A DNA stretch of 59,723 bases. Source: Prolixibacteraceae bacterium. Lineage in GTDB: Bacteria; Bacteroidota; Bacteroidia; Bacteroidales; Prolixibacteraceae. Positions within the stretch are counted from its first letter, which is position 1. Every line of letters begins with the position of its first letter. The notes under the pieces were generated by a model. That model searched no databases and was not told the origin of the DNA. It saw nothing but the letters and a program-made list of their open reading frames with translations. The DNA is taken from NCBI GenBank assembly GCA_018648265.1, contig JABGRN010000022.1:1-59723 (forward strand). Direction: 5' to 3'. Positions 24,915 through 34,312 of the stretch are shown in pieces. Position numbers and translations under genes: made by a program.

Positions 24915-26060
24915 TTACTGCTTCTTACTCACTTTTTTTTCATTTTGCTGTTCAAGGTTTTCGGTGAGTTTTCGCACAATTTTCAAATTATCAAAAAATT
25001 CTTTTCCAATAACACGTAAAATAGTGTAAACCGGAATGGCCAGGATCATACCAAGTATTCCGGCCAAGCTTCCTGCCGCCATTATTACAAGGAAAATTTC
25101 AAGGGGATGCGCTTTTACACTGCTCGAATAAATTAATGGTTGGAACAAAACATTGTCGATTACCTGTACCGAAGCAAAAACTAAAACCATAAAACCAAGC
25201 AACGGAAGTGTTTGGCTCATAAAATCGGCATTAAGATTTAGTGCTGCCCCAATTATTAAACCAACAGTTGCCCCCATCCACGGGCCTAAATATGGAATTA
25301 CATTAAATAATCCACAAAACAATCCGATTACTACAGCATGGTTAAACTCAATTCCAACAATCGTCAAGCCCAACGTAACCAGCACCATTACCATAAAAAC
25401 CTCGAATATTAATCCAATAAAATAACGGCGAAGTAAATGTGAGATTGAATCAAGAATATGAGCAACCTTAATTTCCATTTCGGTGGGTACAATTAATAAT
25501 ACACCTTCGCGAAAGGTTTTCTCATCTTTCAAAAAGAAGAATGTTATAAACGATACCGAGAAAAAAGCAATAAGAAGTTCGCCAAGAGTGCTGGCGATGA
25601 TCCCAAAAATATTAGTAAGCTGCGAAAAATCAATTTTAGAACTTAATCGTTCTGAAACCACATCCATAAATGTCCGGTTTTCTATAACTACAGGATCGCT
25701 GCTAAAAAATTGCATTAGCCGGGTTAAGGGTTCTTCGATAGAATTAATAACAGCTTCAAAATCAACTTGCGAAAGAGTTTCCAATTCGCCAATTAATAAA
25801 GGGATAATAAACCGGAAAAAAGTTGCAAAAACTATCCAAATGCTTATTAATGTTAGAAAAGCTGCTAATCCTTTCGGAATTTTTAATTTTTTAATTTTTA
25901 TTTGTGCCAACCAGCGAACCAGCGGCCTGCCAATAAAAGATAACACAACCGAAATTAAAATATAAGTTACAATGGAACTAAAATACCAAAGCAATAAAAC
26001 TACAAACAATCCACCTGTTATTAGTAAAATAGTCTTGGTCCAACCTTTTAATTGAATCAT
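24915..26060 (-). CDS. AI-2E family transporter (381 aa)
   Basis: A membrane protein with about eight hydrophobic segments in the AI-2E/PerM layout. There is an N-terminal hairpin of two helices, a soluble middle region (residues 90-150), and then GIEFNHAVVIGLFCGLFNVIPYLGPWMGATVGLIIG, the signature segment of the family. The C terminus is basic and cytoplasmic (NLEQQNEKKVSKKQ). Family members export diverse small molecules or act as sodium/proton antiporters, and the name does not prove AI-2 transport. It is divergent from the LytTR response regulator. Confidence 0.88.
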   Translation of the reverse strand: MIQLKGWTKTILLITGGLFVVLLLWYFSSIVTYILISVVLSFIGRPLVRWLAQIKIKKLKIPKGLAAFLTLISIWIVFATFFRFIIPLLIGELETLSQVDFEAVINSIEEPLTRLMQFFSSDPVVIENRTFMDVVSERLSSKIDFSQLTNIFGIIASTLGELLIAFFSVSFITFFFLKDEKTFREGVLLIVPTEMEIKVAHILDSISHLLRRYFIGLIFEVFMVMVLVTLGLTIVGIEFNHAVVIGLFCGLFNVIPYLGPWMGATVGLIIGAALNLNADFMSQTLPLLGFMVLVFASVQVIDNVLFQPLIYSSSVKAHPLEIFLVIMAAGSLAGILGMILAIPVYTILRVIGKEFFDNLKIVRKLTENLEQQNEKKVSKKQ

Positions 26061-26239
26061 TTATTTTCGATTTTAAACAAATATAAATGAAAAATGGTGC
26101 GCCTCAAACAAATCTATATTTTTGTTGTCGGTAAAAGGAATTTTCCTTTTTAGTTATCGATTTTTTTCTATTTTTATGCTGGACAATTTTTTAGGCAGTT
26201 TCTAGGAGGGACATTTTAATCTTTTTTTAAAGAGCTAAA

Positions 26240-27001
26240 ATGTACAACCAAAAAAAAGTAAAAGTTTTAATAGTTGACGATGAACCGGAAGCGTGCAATC
26301 TTCTTATTTCGTTATTAGGTGAATTGAAAAATATTGAGGTATTAGGCGCAGCTACAAATGCTGAAGAAGCACTTTACCTGTTGGTTGAATGTACACCCGA
26401 CTTAATTCTGCTCGACATTAATATGCCGGGTAAATCAGGTTTGGATTTTGTTCAACTGCTCCGTAAAAGTAATATTGATGTTCCGGTCGTATTTATTTCG
26501 GCTTTCAAAAAATATGCAATCCATGCTATTCGTTTGGGGGTGTACAGTTTTATAGCAAAACCTTTTGATAAAGAAGAATTAAGTTATGTAATTGAAAAAT
26601 ATCGCCTGAAAAACAATAAGGATTTATATGGTAAATTAATGGATGTTGTACATTCAATTAAAGAAGAACCTAAAATTACGGTTAACTCCTGGAACAATAA
26701 AATTTTATTGGATCCCAACGAAATTATTTATTTCAATTCAGATAATGGTTGCACTGATATTTATCTCAAAAATGGCAAAAAAGAAGTTGCCAATAATTCC
26801 CTATCCCAAATAGAATTAAAAGTTAAAGGGGGAAATTTTTCCCGCTTAGGCCGATCTGCCCTTATCAATCAGAAATACATAAGGAGCATAGACAAAACAA
26901 CAAACATTTGTTTGTTGAAATACAACGATAAAACGTGGGAAGTATCGGCTAACAGCAAATCAATCAGGAAAATCCTTACAGAAAACTTTAGTTATGTTTG
27001 A
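26240..27001 (+). CDS. LytTR family response regulator (253 aa)
   Basis: The receiver domain (residues 6-125) has the acidic pair Asp13-Asp14, phosphoacceptor Asp59 in LILLDINMPGKSGLDF, the conserved Ser in FISAF and Lys in FIAKPF. A LytTR DNA-binding domain follows (residues about 150-250: EIIYFNSDNGCTDIYLKNGKK, GGNFSRLGRSALINQKYIRSI). It probably activates transcription when phosphorylated. No histidine kinase is encoded nearby, so the kinase must be elsewhere. Its last 8 bp overlap the next regulator gene, which has the same domains. Confidence 0.92.
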   Translation: MYNQKKVKVLIVDDEPEACNLLISLLGELKNIEVLGAATNAEEALYLLVECTPDLILLDINMPGKSGLDFVQLLRKSNIDVPVVFISAFKKYAIHAIRLGVYSFIAKPFDKEELSYVIEKYRLKNNKDLYGKLMDVVHSIKEEPKITVNSWNNKILLDPNEIIYFNSDNGCTDIYLKNGKKEVANNSLSQIELKVKGGNFSRLGRSALINQKYIRSIDKTTNICLLKYNDKTWEVSANSKSIRKILTENFSYV

Positions 27002-27752
27002 ACACAAATTAACAACAGTTATAATTGATAACAACATAGCAGAATTAAAAAAACTTAGCACCAGGCTGAACAAAACAGCGAAATTTTCAATTGTTGGAAA
27101 ATCTACTACGGGAAAACATGGAATCTCGCTTATTCATAATTTTACACCACAACTTGTATTTATAAATGTTGATTTGATCGATATTAACGGGCTTGAATTT
27201 GTAAAAATCCTGCGTAGCAGAAATATTTTTACCCAAATTGTTTTTGTTGCCGACAATGATAAATATGCTTTTGATTCACTTCAATTAGAACCATTTGATT
27301 ATTTAATAAAACCAATTCGAAAAGATCATATTCAACAAATTCTCGAAAGGATTGAATTTAAGTTGGAAAAAGAAGAATTAATTCGCAAAGTGGATCTTTA
27401 TGCAAAATCGCACTCGATATCTACAAAACGGATTCTCAAACAAAAAAAGGGGATCATAATTTTATTATTAGAAGAAATTGTTTTTTGTAAAGCTGAACTT
27501 ACAATCACCTTATTGATTCTAAAAAATGGAAAAAAAGTGCGATTAAAAACCGGGCTGAACGAAACACTGAAAACAATTAACAGTAAAGATTTTATAAAAA
27601 TAAGCCGCTCTTATTGTATTAACAGCAATTACCTGCATAAAATCGAAATCGATAACAACAAGTGTATTTTATATTCTGAAGGCAACACCTGGGAAGTTCC
27701 AGCTTCAAAATGTGCAATTAAAAGGTTAGAAAAATTTATTACTAATACATGA
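26994..27752 (+). CDS. LytTR regulator with degenerate receiver domain (252 aa)
   Basis: It has the same architecture as its upstream partner, but key receiver residues have changed: the phosphoacceptor position is Asn58 (FINVDLIDINGLEF) and the acidic pair reads Asp12-Asn13. Lys in YLIKPI is kept. The C-terminal LytTR domain is intact (EEIVFCKAELTITLLILKNGKKVRL, SKDFIKISRSYCINSNYL). It should therefore not be switched by normal phosphorylation, and might act constitutively or by forming a heterodimer with the partner. The 8-bp gene overlap supports matched expression. Confidence 0.88.
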   Translation: MFEHKLTTVIIDNNIAELKKLSTRLNKTAKFSIVGKSTTGKHGISLIHNFTPQLVFINVDLIDINGLEFVKILRSRNIFTQIVFVADNDKYAFDSLQLEPFDYLIKPIRKDHIQQILERIEFKLEKEELIRKVDLYAKSHSISTKRILKQKKGIIILLLEEIVFCKAELTITLLILKNGKKVRLKTGLNETLKTINSKDFIKISRSYCINSNYLHKIEIDNNKCILYSEGNTWEVPASKCAIKRLEKFITNT

Positions 27753-27758
27753 ATTAAT

Positions 27759-27798
27759 AAAAACACAGAAAACTCCTTAAAGAATTCCCCGTGTTTTT
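27759..27798. terminator. Bidirectional terminator between convergent genes
   Basis: AAAAACAC (27759-27766) pairs with GTGTTTTT (27791-27798), giving a T tract on either strand, between the LytTR gene and the convergent methyltransferase gene. The loop is 24 nt. Confidence 0.6.
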
Positions 27799-27802
27799 AC
27801 CC

Positions 27803-28561
27803 TCATTTTTCTGAAATTACCAGCATTTCAAAATCTTTTACGGCAAGTTTTTTCTTCTGAAAATTTCCCGTTTCACAACCCCAGATTTCAATATCCTTCA
27901 TTTTCAAAGTTTGTAGCAACCATGTAATTTCAGACGGTGCATAATAACGTTCGTTGCAATCCAGCTTTCGATTGTTACCATCGTCATCCGGGATTTCCAT
28001 CAAATTTCTATCCCTAAAAGTCATCAAGTCAAACGAATGATTTTCAAAGGTGCCTGACACCATATTTTCGTCATGAAACTTTTTAAGATTATTAAAAACA
28101 GGAAACAAAACACTGAGAGTTGTAAAAATAAATTTTCCACCAGGTTTCAACGTTGCCACCACATTTTTAAGTATTTCAAAATTTTCTTCGTCGGTATCCA
28201 TTAACGAAAAACCGCCTTCACAAAGCATAATTGCAAGGTCAAATTTATCTCGAAGCTGGATATCTCGGGCATCCATCTGAATAAAATCTACCTCAATATT
28301 TGCTTTTGCTGCCTTTTCACGGGCTGCTTTCAACTGATCGAATGAAAGGTCAATGCCGGTTACCTTATATCCACGTTTTGCCAGTTCTATTGCATGCCTG
28401 CCCGTTCCGCAGCCCACATCTAAAATTGAAATATTTTTGTTCGATTTAATTTCGTTCTCAATAAAATCTACTTCCTGCAATGTTCCTTTAGTGAAAATTT
28501 CGGTGTCGTATGTTTGTGCATAATTCTCGAACAATAGTTCGTACCAAGGTTTATGATTCAT
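27803..28561 (-). CDS. SAM-dependent class I methyltransferase (252 aa)
   Basis: A Rossmann-fold methyltransferase with motif I ILDVGCGTGRHAIELAKRGYKVTGIDLS (residues about 45-72) and the acidic residue of motif II in DFIQMDARD. A proline-containing motif follows in VVATLKPGGKFIFTTLS. The N terminus (KPWYELLFENYAQTYDTE) is typical of the ubiquinone/tocopherol-type small-molecule methyltransferases. It is expressed alone from the minus strand. The methyl acceptor cannot be told from sequence. Confidence 0.88.
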   Translation of the reverse strand: MNHKPWYELLFENYAQTYDTEIFTKGTLQEVDFIENEIKSNKNISILDVGCGTGRHAIELAKRGYKVTGIDLSFDQLKAAREKAAKANIEVDFIQMDARDIQLRDKFDLAIMLCEGGFSLMDTDEENFEILKNVVATLKPGGKFIFTTLSVLFPVFNNLKKFHDENMVSGTFENHSFDLMTFRDRNLMEIPDDDGNNRKLDCNERYYAPSEITWLLQTLKMKDIEIWGCETGNFQKKKLAVKDFEMLVISEK

Positions 28562-28757
28562 TGTATTAATTTTAATATGTTTTTGAAAAATAATAAAGAA
28601 TTATCCCGCGTTTATTAAACCTGGGATTCTGAAAACTGAAATGAAGTAAAAATTATATTACAAACATAAAATTGTGTTGCGTATTCTTATGATTCAAAAT
28701 TAGTAAGATTTGTCGAAACTTCGTCAATTTTTATAATTTTAAAACCTTTTAAACTAC

Positions 28758-30050
28758 TTGAAAAAATATTTAAATACCGTTTCCGCTTTTCAATTTTACC
28801 AATTGGTAAGATACTCAACACTGATATTAATTGGAGTTGTATTCACAAAAACGGCCTTAACGCAAAGCGCAATTGGCGAATACGAAACCTTTGTATTTAT
28901 TGCCGGAGCAGTTAGTTTTTTCTGGTTAAACGGATTATTAAAAGCTCTTTTACCCCTTTCAGCAGAAAATAAAAAATCAAATATTTTTAGTGCATTTGTT
29001 TTAATCCAGATTTTTAGTTTATCCGCAGCAATATTTTTGCTATTGTTGCAAGCCCTGTTTTCAAAATACTTATTAAACGAAAAGAACATCCCTGAAATCT
29101 GGTTACTTCTGGTTTATATTGTTTTTGGTGTACCTGCAAACCTGGTAGAATACTTCTATTTGATAAAAAAGAAAAACCGTGCAATTGTTTTTTATGCAAC
29201 TATTTCGTTTTTCATTCAGTTTATTCTTGTGATTTTACCTCCTGTTTTAGGTTACGGAATAGCACTAGCAATCAAAGGGCTGGTTCTTTCGGCAGTGTTG
29301 CGTTACATTTGGCTTTGGGTAATTCTGGTTTATTATTCTGAAATTTCTTATTCACAGATTTTTGTAAAAGAACACTTGAAATTAGGCGGGCCACTTGTAG
29401 CTGCTACATTTCTAAGCGGCTCGGCGCAGTTTGTCGATGGCTTTATTGTAACATCGAAATTCGATGAAAATACTTTTGCTGTTTTCAGGTACGGAGCACG
29501 CGAATTGCCACTTGCCATGTTATTGGCAAATGCAATGGGCAGTGCCATGCTACCAGAATTCGCAATAAAAAACAGATTAAAGCAAAACCTTAAAAAACTT
29601 AAACAAAGCGTTTCGAAATTAATGCACTTTTTATTCCCCTTAACAGCCATTTTGCTGTTAATTTCGCACACGGTTTTTCCAGTTTTATTCAATCCTGAAT
29701 TTAAAGAAAGTGCGACCATTTTTAACATTTATCTTTTACTTGTTATCAGCAGGTTACTTATGCCGCAAACCATTTTAAACGGGCTCAAAATTTCAAAAAA
29801 TATTATGTACGCCTCATTCTTCGAATTAGTACTAAATATATCATTAAGTTTGATTTTTGTTCAGTTTTGGGGAATTGCAGGAATTGCCTTTGCAACATTT
29901 TTAGCCTATTTATTCGAAAAAATATATTTAACAATTGTTGTTCGTCGTAAATTGAATATTCAGTTACAAGAATATCTTCCTATTAATTTTTACTTTTTAT
30001 ATTCTGTGGGAATAGTTGTAATTTTTATTTTTGCAGAATTAATTTTTTAA
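28758..30050 (+). CDS. Wzx/MATE-like polysaccharide flippase family protein (430 aa)
   Basis: About twelve hydrophobic segments cover the protein, in the pattern of the MOP superfamily polysaccharide flippases. Loops such as GEYETFVFIAGAVSFFWLNGLLKALLPL and AVFRYGARELPLAMLLANAMGSAMLPEF are typical. The start is TTG at 28758. The first membrane helix begins only about 17 residues later, and no ATG lies in frame before it, so the TTG or another non-ATG start is needed. No glycosyltransferases are adjacent, which is unusual for Wzx. The next gene follows after 4 bp. Confidence 0.8.
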   Translation: MKKYLNTVSAFQFYQLVRYSTLILIGVVFTKTALTQSAIGEYETFVFIAGAVSFFWLNGLLKALLPLSAENKKSNIFSAFVLIQIFSLSAAIFLLLLQALFSKYLLNEKNIPEIWLLLVYIVFGVPANLVEYFYLIKKKNRAIVFYATISFFIQFILVILPPVLGYGIALAIKGLVLSAVLRYIWLWVILVYYSEISYSQIFVKEHLKLGGPLVAATFLSGSAQFVDGFIVTSKFDENTFAVFRYGARELPLAMLLANAMGSAMLPEFAIKNRLKQNLKKLKQSVSKLMHFLFPLTAILLLISHTVFPVLFNPEFKESATIFNIYLLLVISRLLMPQTILNGLKISKNIMYASFFELVLNISLSLIFVQFWGIAGIAFATFLAYLFEKIYLTIVVRRKLNIQLQEYLPINFYFLYSVGIVVIFIFAELIF

Positions 30051-30054
30051 ACCC

Positions 30055-30750
30055 ATGGATTTAATACTCGACAATAAAGATACGGAGAAAAAATACCAAT
30101 CAATTCTTTCAAAAATAAAGTTGGCACGAAATGGAGATATTGCCGATGCGATGAAAAGGGGTGGTATTATTTATAAAATGAATTGGGGAGTTTCGCTTGT
30201 TGTACTACGTGAAATGGCAAAAGAATTTGATCCCGACCATTTGCTCGCACTAAAACTATGGAACAAACAATGGCGCGAATCGATGATACTGGCAACACTA
30301 CTGGATGAACCTGAATTTGTTTCTGAGGAACAAATGGATTTCTGGACAAAAAGTTTTGAAAACACCGAGGTAGCAGAAATGGCCTCAACGCATTTATGGG
30401 TGAAAACAAAATTTGCTTTTGCAAAATCGTTGGAATGGTGCCGGGGCAAAAAACATTTGGTGCGTTTTACAGGGGTTCATTTAATGGGAAGGCTGGCAAT
30501 AGTCGAGAAAAATGCACTTGACGAAATGTTTGAACTTTTTTTCGACGAATTACCTACCCTGGCAAAAGACCCAAAATTATACACAGTAATATACCGTTCG
30601 GTACTTGCAATGGGTTCGCGTTCGAAATTAATGAATGATCAAAGTATTGAATTAACAAAAACATTTCAGCTAAGCGATTCTGAAAGTGCTTTAAAACTTG
30701 GAGGGGAATTGTTTGATGAACTGACATTTGTAAGATCAAATTTCGAATAA
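30055..30750 (+). CDS. DNA alkylation repair-like HEAT-repeat protein (231 aa)
   Basis: An all-helical protein with no signal peptide. Segments such as MKRGGIIYKMNWGVSLVVLREMAKEF, LALKLWNKQWRESMILATLLDEPEFVSEEQMDFW and FAFAKSLEWCRGKKHLVRFTGVHLMGRLAIV resemble AlkD-type HEAT repeats (an alkylpurine glycosylase fold), including the LW...ESR/ILA turn. Whether the glycosylase active site is kept is not clear. It is 4 bp after the flippase gene. A family 1 repeat begins at the last base of its stop codon. Confidence 0.65.
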   Translation: MDLILDNKDTEKKYQSILSKIKLARNGDIADAMKRGGIIYKMNWGVSLVVLREMAKEFDPDHLLALKLWNKQWRESMILATLLDEPEFVSEEQMDFWTKSFENTEVAEMASTHLWVKTKFAFAKSLEWCRGKKHLVRFTGVHLMGRLAIVEKNALDEMFELFFDELPTLAKDPKLYTVIYRSVLAMGSRSKLMNDQSIELTKTFQLSDSESALKLGGELFDELTFVRSNFE

Positions 30751-30845
30751 TACCAATTGTTATTCAAAATACCGCTTAGCAAATTTTGAAGTTGCTATTG
30801 CCTGTCCCTAATCTATTTCGGGAGGTTAGCCGATCACTATATAAC
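30750..30845 (+). repeat. MITE-like element, family 1 partial copy D
   Basis: ATACCAATTGT, AAAATACCGC and AGCAAATTTTGAAGTTGC match the left half of copy B (38390). An internal hairpin region (TGTCCCTAATCT, GGGAGGTTAGCCGAT) lies at a matching position. The right end is missing. It abuts the stop codon of the AlkD-like gene. Confidence 0.7.
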
Positions 30846-30963
30846 ATTTAAGGGAAAAGACAACAAAGCTCCCAAAAGACATGTTTTTAAGTTTGTATTG
30901 AAAGTTGATTTTTTTTCCTTGAAAGAAGGACCAAATAATGAAACTCAATTAAATCAATTAATT

Positions 30964-30990
30964 CCTCGTGACTTGGAACGAGGTTTCTTT
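30964..30990 (+). terminator. Probable terminator after the AlkD-like gene
   Basis: CCTCGT (30964-30969) pairs perfectly with ACGAGG (30978-30983), and TTTCTTTAT follows. It lies 214 bp past the stop, beyond the repeat element. A second hairpin, CCCCTAA-TT-TTAGGGG, is at 30998-31013. Confidence 0.6.
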
Positions 30991-31085
30991 ATATTCACCC
31001 CTAATTTTAGGGGAGAAAACTTTTCAGTGAACACTTTAGGGAATAAACTGTATTTCTTATATTGGCAAAAAATAAAGACAAAAAA

Positions 31086-31850
31086 ATGAAAATAATCTCG
31101 TGGAATGTAAACGGAATACGTGCAGTTGCAAAAAAGAACTTTTTTGAGGATTTTAAAATTATGGCTCCTGATATTTTATGTTTGCAGGAGACTAAAGCTC
31201 AAAACGATCAGGTTGCTGAAACGCTTGCCCCAATTACAAATTATCATATTTATTCCAATTCAGCAGAAAAAAAGGGTTACTCAGGAACTGCAATTCTCTC
31301 TAAAACAAAACCCCTTTCTGTTTCCCGCGACATTGGTATTTCCAAATTCGATACCGAAGGCCGTGTGCTATGTTTGGAGTATGAAGATTTTTTCCTGATT
31401 GACGTTTATGTTCCCAATTCAGGCAGCGAGTTAAAAAGATTGGATTATCGTCAGGACTGGGATTTAGCTTTTTTTAATTACCTGAAAAATTTGGAAAAAA
31501 CCAAACCGGTAATTGTTTGTGGCGATTTTAATGTTGCCCATAAAGCAATAGATTTGGCACGACCTAAACCCAACTACAATAAATCTGCGGGATTTATGCA
31601 GGAAGAAATTGACGGCATGGATCGCTACACACAGAATGGTTTTATCGATACTTTCCGGCATTTTTACCCCGATACTTCTGAGAAATATTCGTGGTGGAGT
31701 TACCGTGCCGGAGCCAGAGGCAATAATGTAGGCTGGAGAATCGATTATTTTCTAGCAAGCAAAGCTCTTATTCCATTCATAAAAAATGCTACAATTCTAA
31801 ATGAAATAATGGGTTCCGACCATTGCCCCGTGGAAATTGAAGTGAAATAA
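31086..31850 (+). CDS. xth: Exodeoxyribonuclease III (254 aa)
   Basis: AP endonuclease/3'-5' exonuclease of base excision repair. Starting at the ATG at 31086, MKIISWNVNGIRAVAKK is the normal N terminus; the frame is open a further 24 bp upstream but without conserved residues. Asn7, Glu35 (CLQETKAQ), the GDFNVAH motif and the final SDHCPVEIE give the metal- and DNA-binding set. Length is typical. Gene context does not suggest an operon, and the convergent DUF5916 gene begins 27 bp after the stop. Confidence 0.95.
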   Translation: MKIISWNVNGIRAVAKKNFFEDFKIMAPDILCLQETKAQNDQVAETLAPITNYHIYSNSAEKKGYSGTAILSKTKPLSVSRDIGISKFDTEGRVLCLEYEDFFLIDVYVPNSGSELKRLDYRQDWDLAFFNYLKNLEKTKPVIVCGDFNVAHKAIDLARPKPNYNKSAGFMQEEIDGMDRYTQNGFIDTFRHFYPDTSEKYSWWSYRAGARGNNVGWRIDYFLASKALIPFIKNATILNEIMGSDHCPVEIEVK

Positions 31851-31877
31851 CTCTTTCACTTTGGGAAGAATATTCGA

Positions 31878-34121
31878 TTACAAATTCAACCAGTAATTCA
31901 CTTTCAACATTAAAGCACGGTATTTTGGAATACGGTTTTCGATGGAATAGTTATCGGTATAAACCAGATAAATATCCGACATGGGTTTGAATCTCCATTG
32001 AATTCGACTGTTAATATTAAAGTTGTCGCTTTGCGTTTCATACTGCATAAAAGTAGTCCAAAACAGATTTCGGGAGAAATTAAAATCGATGCGTGGAGTG
32101 ATATTAAATAAGGTTCGCGAACCATAAATTTCAGGAAGTTGAAGATTATTGTATTCTAACATTACGGCAAAATTTCCCCAGGGCTGAACTCTGTATTTTA
32201 GATTCAACTGCGTTTGCAAGCGATTGCCATTATAAAAACCTCCATAAAGCACACGGCTTCCAAAACCGAATAAATCTCGTTGATCCGATTCGTATCCAAT
32301 TTCACCTGAATTGTAATTATAAATACCTGCCGGAAGGGGCGTATCGCCAGTAAACGAATACGGGTACAATAGATTTATTTTTGTTGTTGTAATTGCCGCT
32401 GTTACTACACTTGTATTTGAAAAACGGAGATTGTAGTTTACTTCCAGATCACTATTTAGCAACGTTTTATCAGTGCCAAAATCGTAAGAATATCGCCCGC
32501 CAATTTCATGGGAAATTATTTTTTCATGACTGTTTGCATATATTGTATAACCCCACCGGGAATACCAGTGGTGCATGCCAATTCGAATTACCGTATCTCT
32601 TTCAGCATCGTAATATTCCTGCCCCCGAAAATAGCCCATGTCGGCAATGTAATTTACGCCAACACCTGCCAGATTTGAATAGACACTAATGTTTTTACTG
32701 TCGTAACCAATTCCAAAATTGTAAAAATAATTTTCATCATTTTCTCCCGGATTAAACGATTTTGAATAGCCCGCAAAATTCTGAAATCTTCCATCTTCCG
32801 ACCTGTACAAAAATTCGAGTCCTGCATTCCGATTGTAATCATCATAAGATATATTTGTTGCCTGACGATTGTGCAAATATCCTTTAATAACCGACCTTGA
32901 AAATACTTGCTGATGAAATGCAAAGGCGGTATAATTCTGTGCAAAAAAATCATTGGTTTTCCGTGTTTGCATATTCATTAAACCAATTCTCAAATCTTTG
33001 TTTATGTTTCCACTTACACGCGCTCCAAACAAAATAGGAATCGGACTTCCATCCTCATCCAAACCAATTCTTCTTGAAAAAAACGGTTTCATCGGCGGAA
33101 TTCCAAAGTCTTCAAAAACATCACTATTTTCCAAAAAGAAAAGTCGTTTTTCGGGCAATCGAACATTAAATAGCGAAAGATTTGTTACCTGTTCATCAAT
33201 TTCAACCTGAGAGAAATTTGGATTAATAGTAAGGTCAAAATTTAAACTTGAGGTTAGCGCAACTTTCCCATCAATTCCGGTTTGAAATTCAGTTTTGTTG
33301 GGTGTATTGTTTTCGATATCTCGCGAAATACCACTTAAAACATACGGAATTAATGAAATATTACTTTTAACTTTTTGAGGTGGATTGTCCCAGTTTAATT
33401 GTCCTGCGTAACCCAAATCAATTTCCGGAAATTCCAACGGAACAGGTTCCCAGGTATGAATGCTGTTTGACTGTGCATCGATTCGAAAAAAGTTTATTCC
33501 CCATGTTGTTTTCCCATCGTCGAAACGCAATGTTTTAAACGGAATTGCAATTTCAATTTCCCACCGGTCATCGTATCTTTTTACTTCCGAATACCACTTA
33601 TTATCCCAAGCTATATTTACACCTCTTGGAGTTCGTCCAGGCTCCAGTATTTCTCTGCGTCCGGTTTGCCCCGAAACCAACATTTCGGTTTGAACACCCA
33701 TCGGATTTACCCCAAACACAAAACCATTTGTTCGTTCATTTACCGGATCGATAACAATTCCAAAAGCATCGCCCGCCTGAAGTGTATTGTCTCTTTTTAA
33801 AGTTTGAATAATGTAATTGTCAGGGCCGAAACAAATGGCTCCAATATATAAGAACTGGTTGTCGTATGTCAATTTCACATGTGTTTGATTTGCCTGTTCT
33901 GCAAGTCGGTCATCAACCGGAAAACTCATTTTGAAATCGCTTGTTGATTCAACATTGCTCCACGATTCTTCATTCAAATTTCCATCGACAATAATATTCC
34001 CAACAGCTGCTTTTAAATTATAACTTCGAGCTATTTTGTTTTCATCATTATTTTGCCCTTTTGCCTGAAAAAGAAAAAGTACAGATAAAACCGAGACAAT
34101 AAATATTTTGTTTTTAATCAT
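31878..34121 (-). CDS. DUF5916 protein: CBM9-like domain plus outer-membrane barrel (747 aa)
   Basis: After the signal peptide (residues 1-22, ending FQAKGQ) comes a carbohydrate-binding family 9-like domain (residues 35-235: AAVGNIIVDGNLNEESWSNVESTSDF, FLYIGAICFGPD, WEIEIAIPFKTLRF). The DUF5916 region to the C terminus consists of repeated strands with barrel character (LPEKRLFFLENSDVF is a family hallmark). It is probably anchored in the outer membrane and exposes a sugar-binding domain. It is transcribed alone, next to the propeller genes but separated from them by a palindromic repeat. Confidence 0.85.
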   Translation of the reverse strand: MIKNKIFIVSVLSVLFLFQAKGQNNDENKIARSYNLKAAVGNIIVDGNLNEESWSNVESTSDFKMSFPVDDRLAEQANQTHVKLTYDNQFLYIGAICFGPDNYIIQTLKRDNTLQAGDAFGIVIDPVNERTNGFVFGVNPMGVQTEMLVSGQTGRREILEPGRTPRGVNIAWDNKWYSEVKRYDDRWEIEIAIPFKTLRFDDGKTTWGINFFRIDAQSNSIHTWEPVPLEFPEIDLGYAGQLNWDNPPQKVKSNISLIPYVLSGISRDIENNTPNKTEFQTGIDGKVALTSSLNFDLTINPNFSQVEIDEQVTNLSLFNVRLPEKRLFFLENSDVFEDFGIPPMKPFFSRRIGLDEDGSPIPILFGARVSGNINKDLRIGLMNMQTRKTNDFFAQNYTAFAFHQQVFSRSVIKGYLHNRQATNISYDDYNRNAGLEFLYRSEDGRFQNFAGYSKSFNPGENDENYFYNFGIGYDSKNISVYSNLAGVGVNYIADMGYFRGQEYYDAERDTVIRIGMHHWYSRWGYTIYANSHEKIISHEIGGRYSYDFGTDKTLLNSDLEVNYNLRFSNTSVVTAAITTTKINLLYPYSFTGDTPLPAGIYNYNSGEIGYESDQRDLFGFGSRVLYGGFYNGNRLQTQLNLKYRVQPWGNFAVMLEYNNLQLPEIYGSRTLFNITPRIDFNFSRNLFWTTFMQYETQSDNFNINSRIQWRFKPMSDIYLVYTDNYSIENRIPKYRALMLKVNYWLNL

Positions 34122-34206
34122 TCTTTAAAATAGTGAGATTGTAAAAATTACAACCAATAGTAAATTTTAATTTTAATTATTGAGTCCATCCCAAAAAACT
34201 ATTTTT

Positions 34207-34285
34207 CGTCATTGCGGACGGAGTGAAGCAATCTCAACAAACATATTTAAAGTGATATAAGATTGCTTCGTGCCTCGCAATGACG
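34207..34285. repeat. Palindromic repeat of the CGTCATTGCGAGGCACGAAGC type
   Basis: Arms at 34207-34234 and 34260-34285 are imperfect inverted repeats, each with CGTCATTGCG and GAAGCAATCT. This is a very common type of dispersed bacterial palindrome. It sits just after the propeller gene's stop and before the DUF5916 gene start region. Confidence 0.8.
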
Positions 34286-34312
34286 GACGTTTTGACTTTT
34301 CTGAATAGTTCA

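Noticed and set aside
26117-26124. TATTTTTG as a -7 box for the LytTR operon
   Set aside because: Matches TAnnTTTG, but no -33 TTTG at proper spacing and 115 bp from the start codon.
30898-31089. 63-codon ORF overlapping the xth start
   Set aside because: It reads through two terminator-like hairpins at 30964 and 30998, so it is not a gene.
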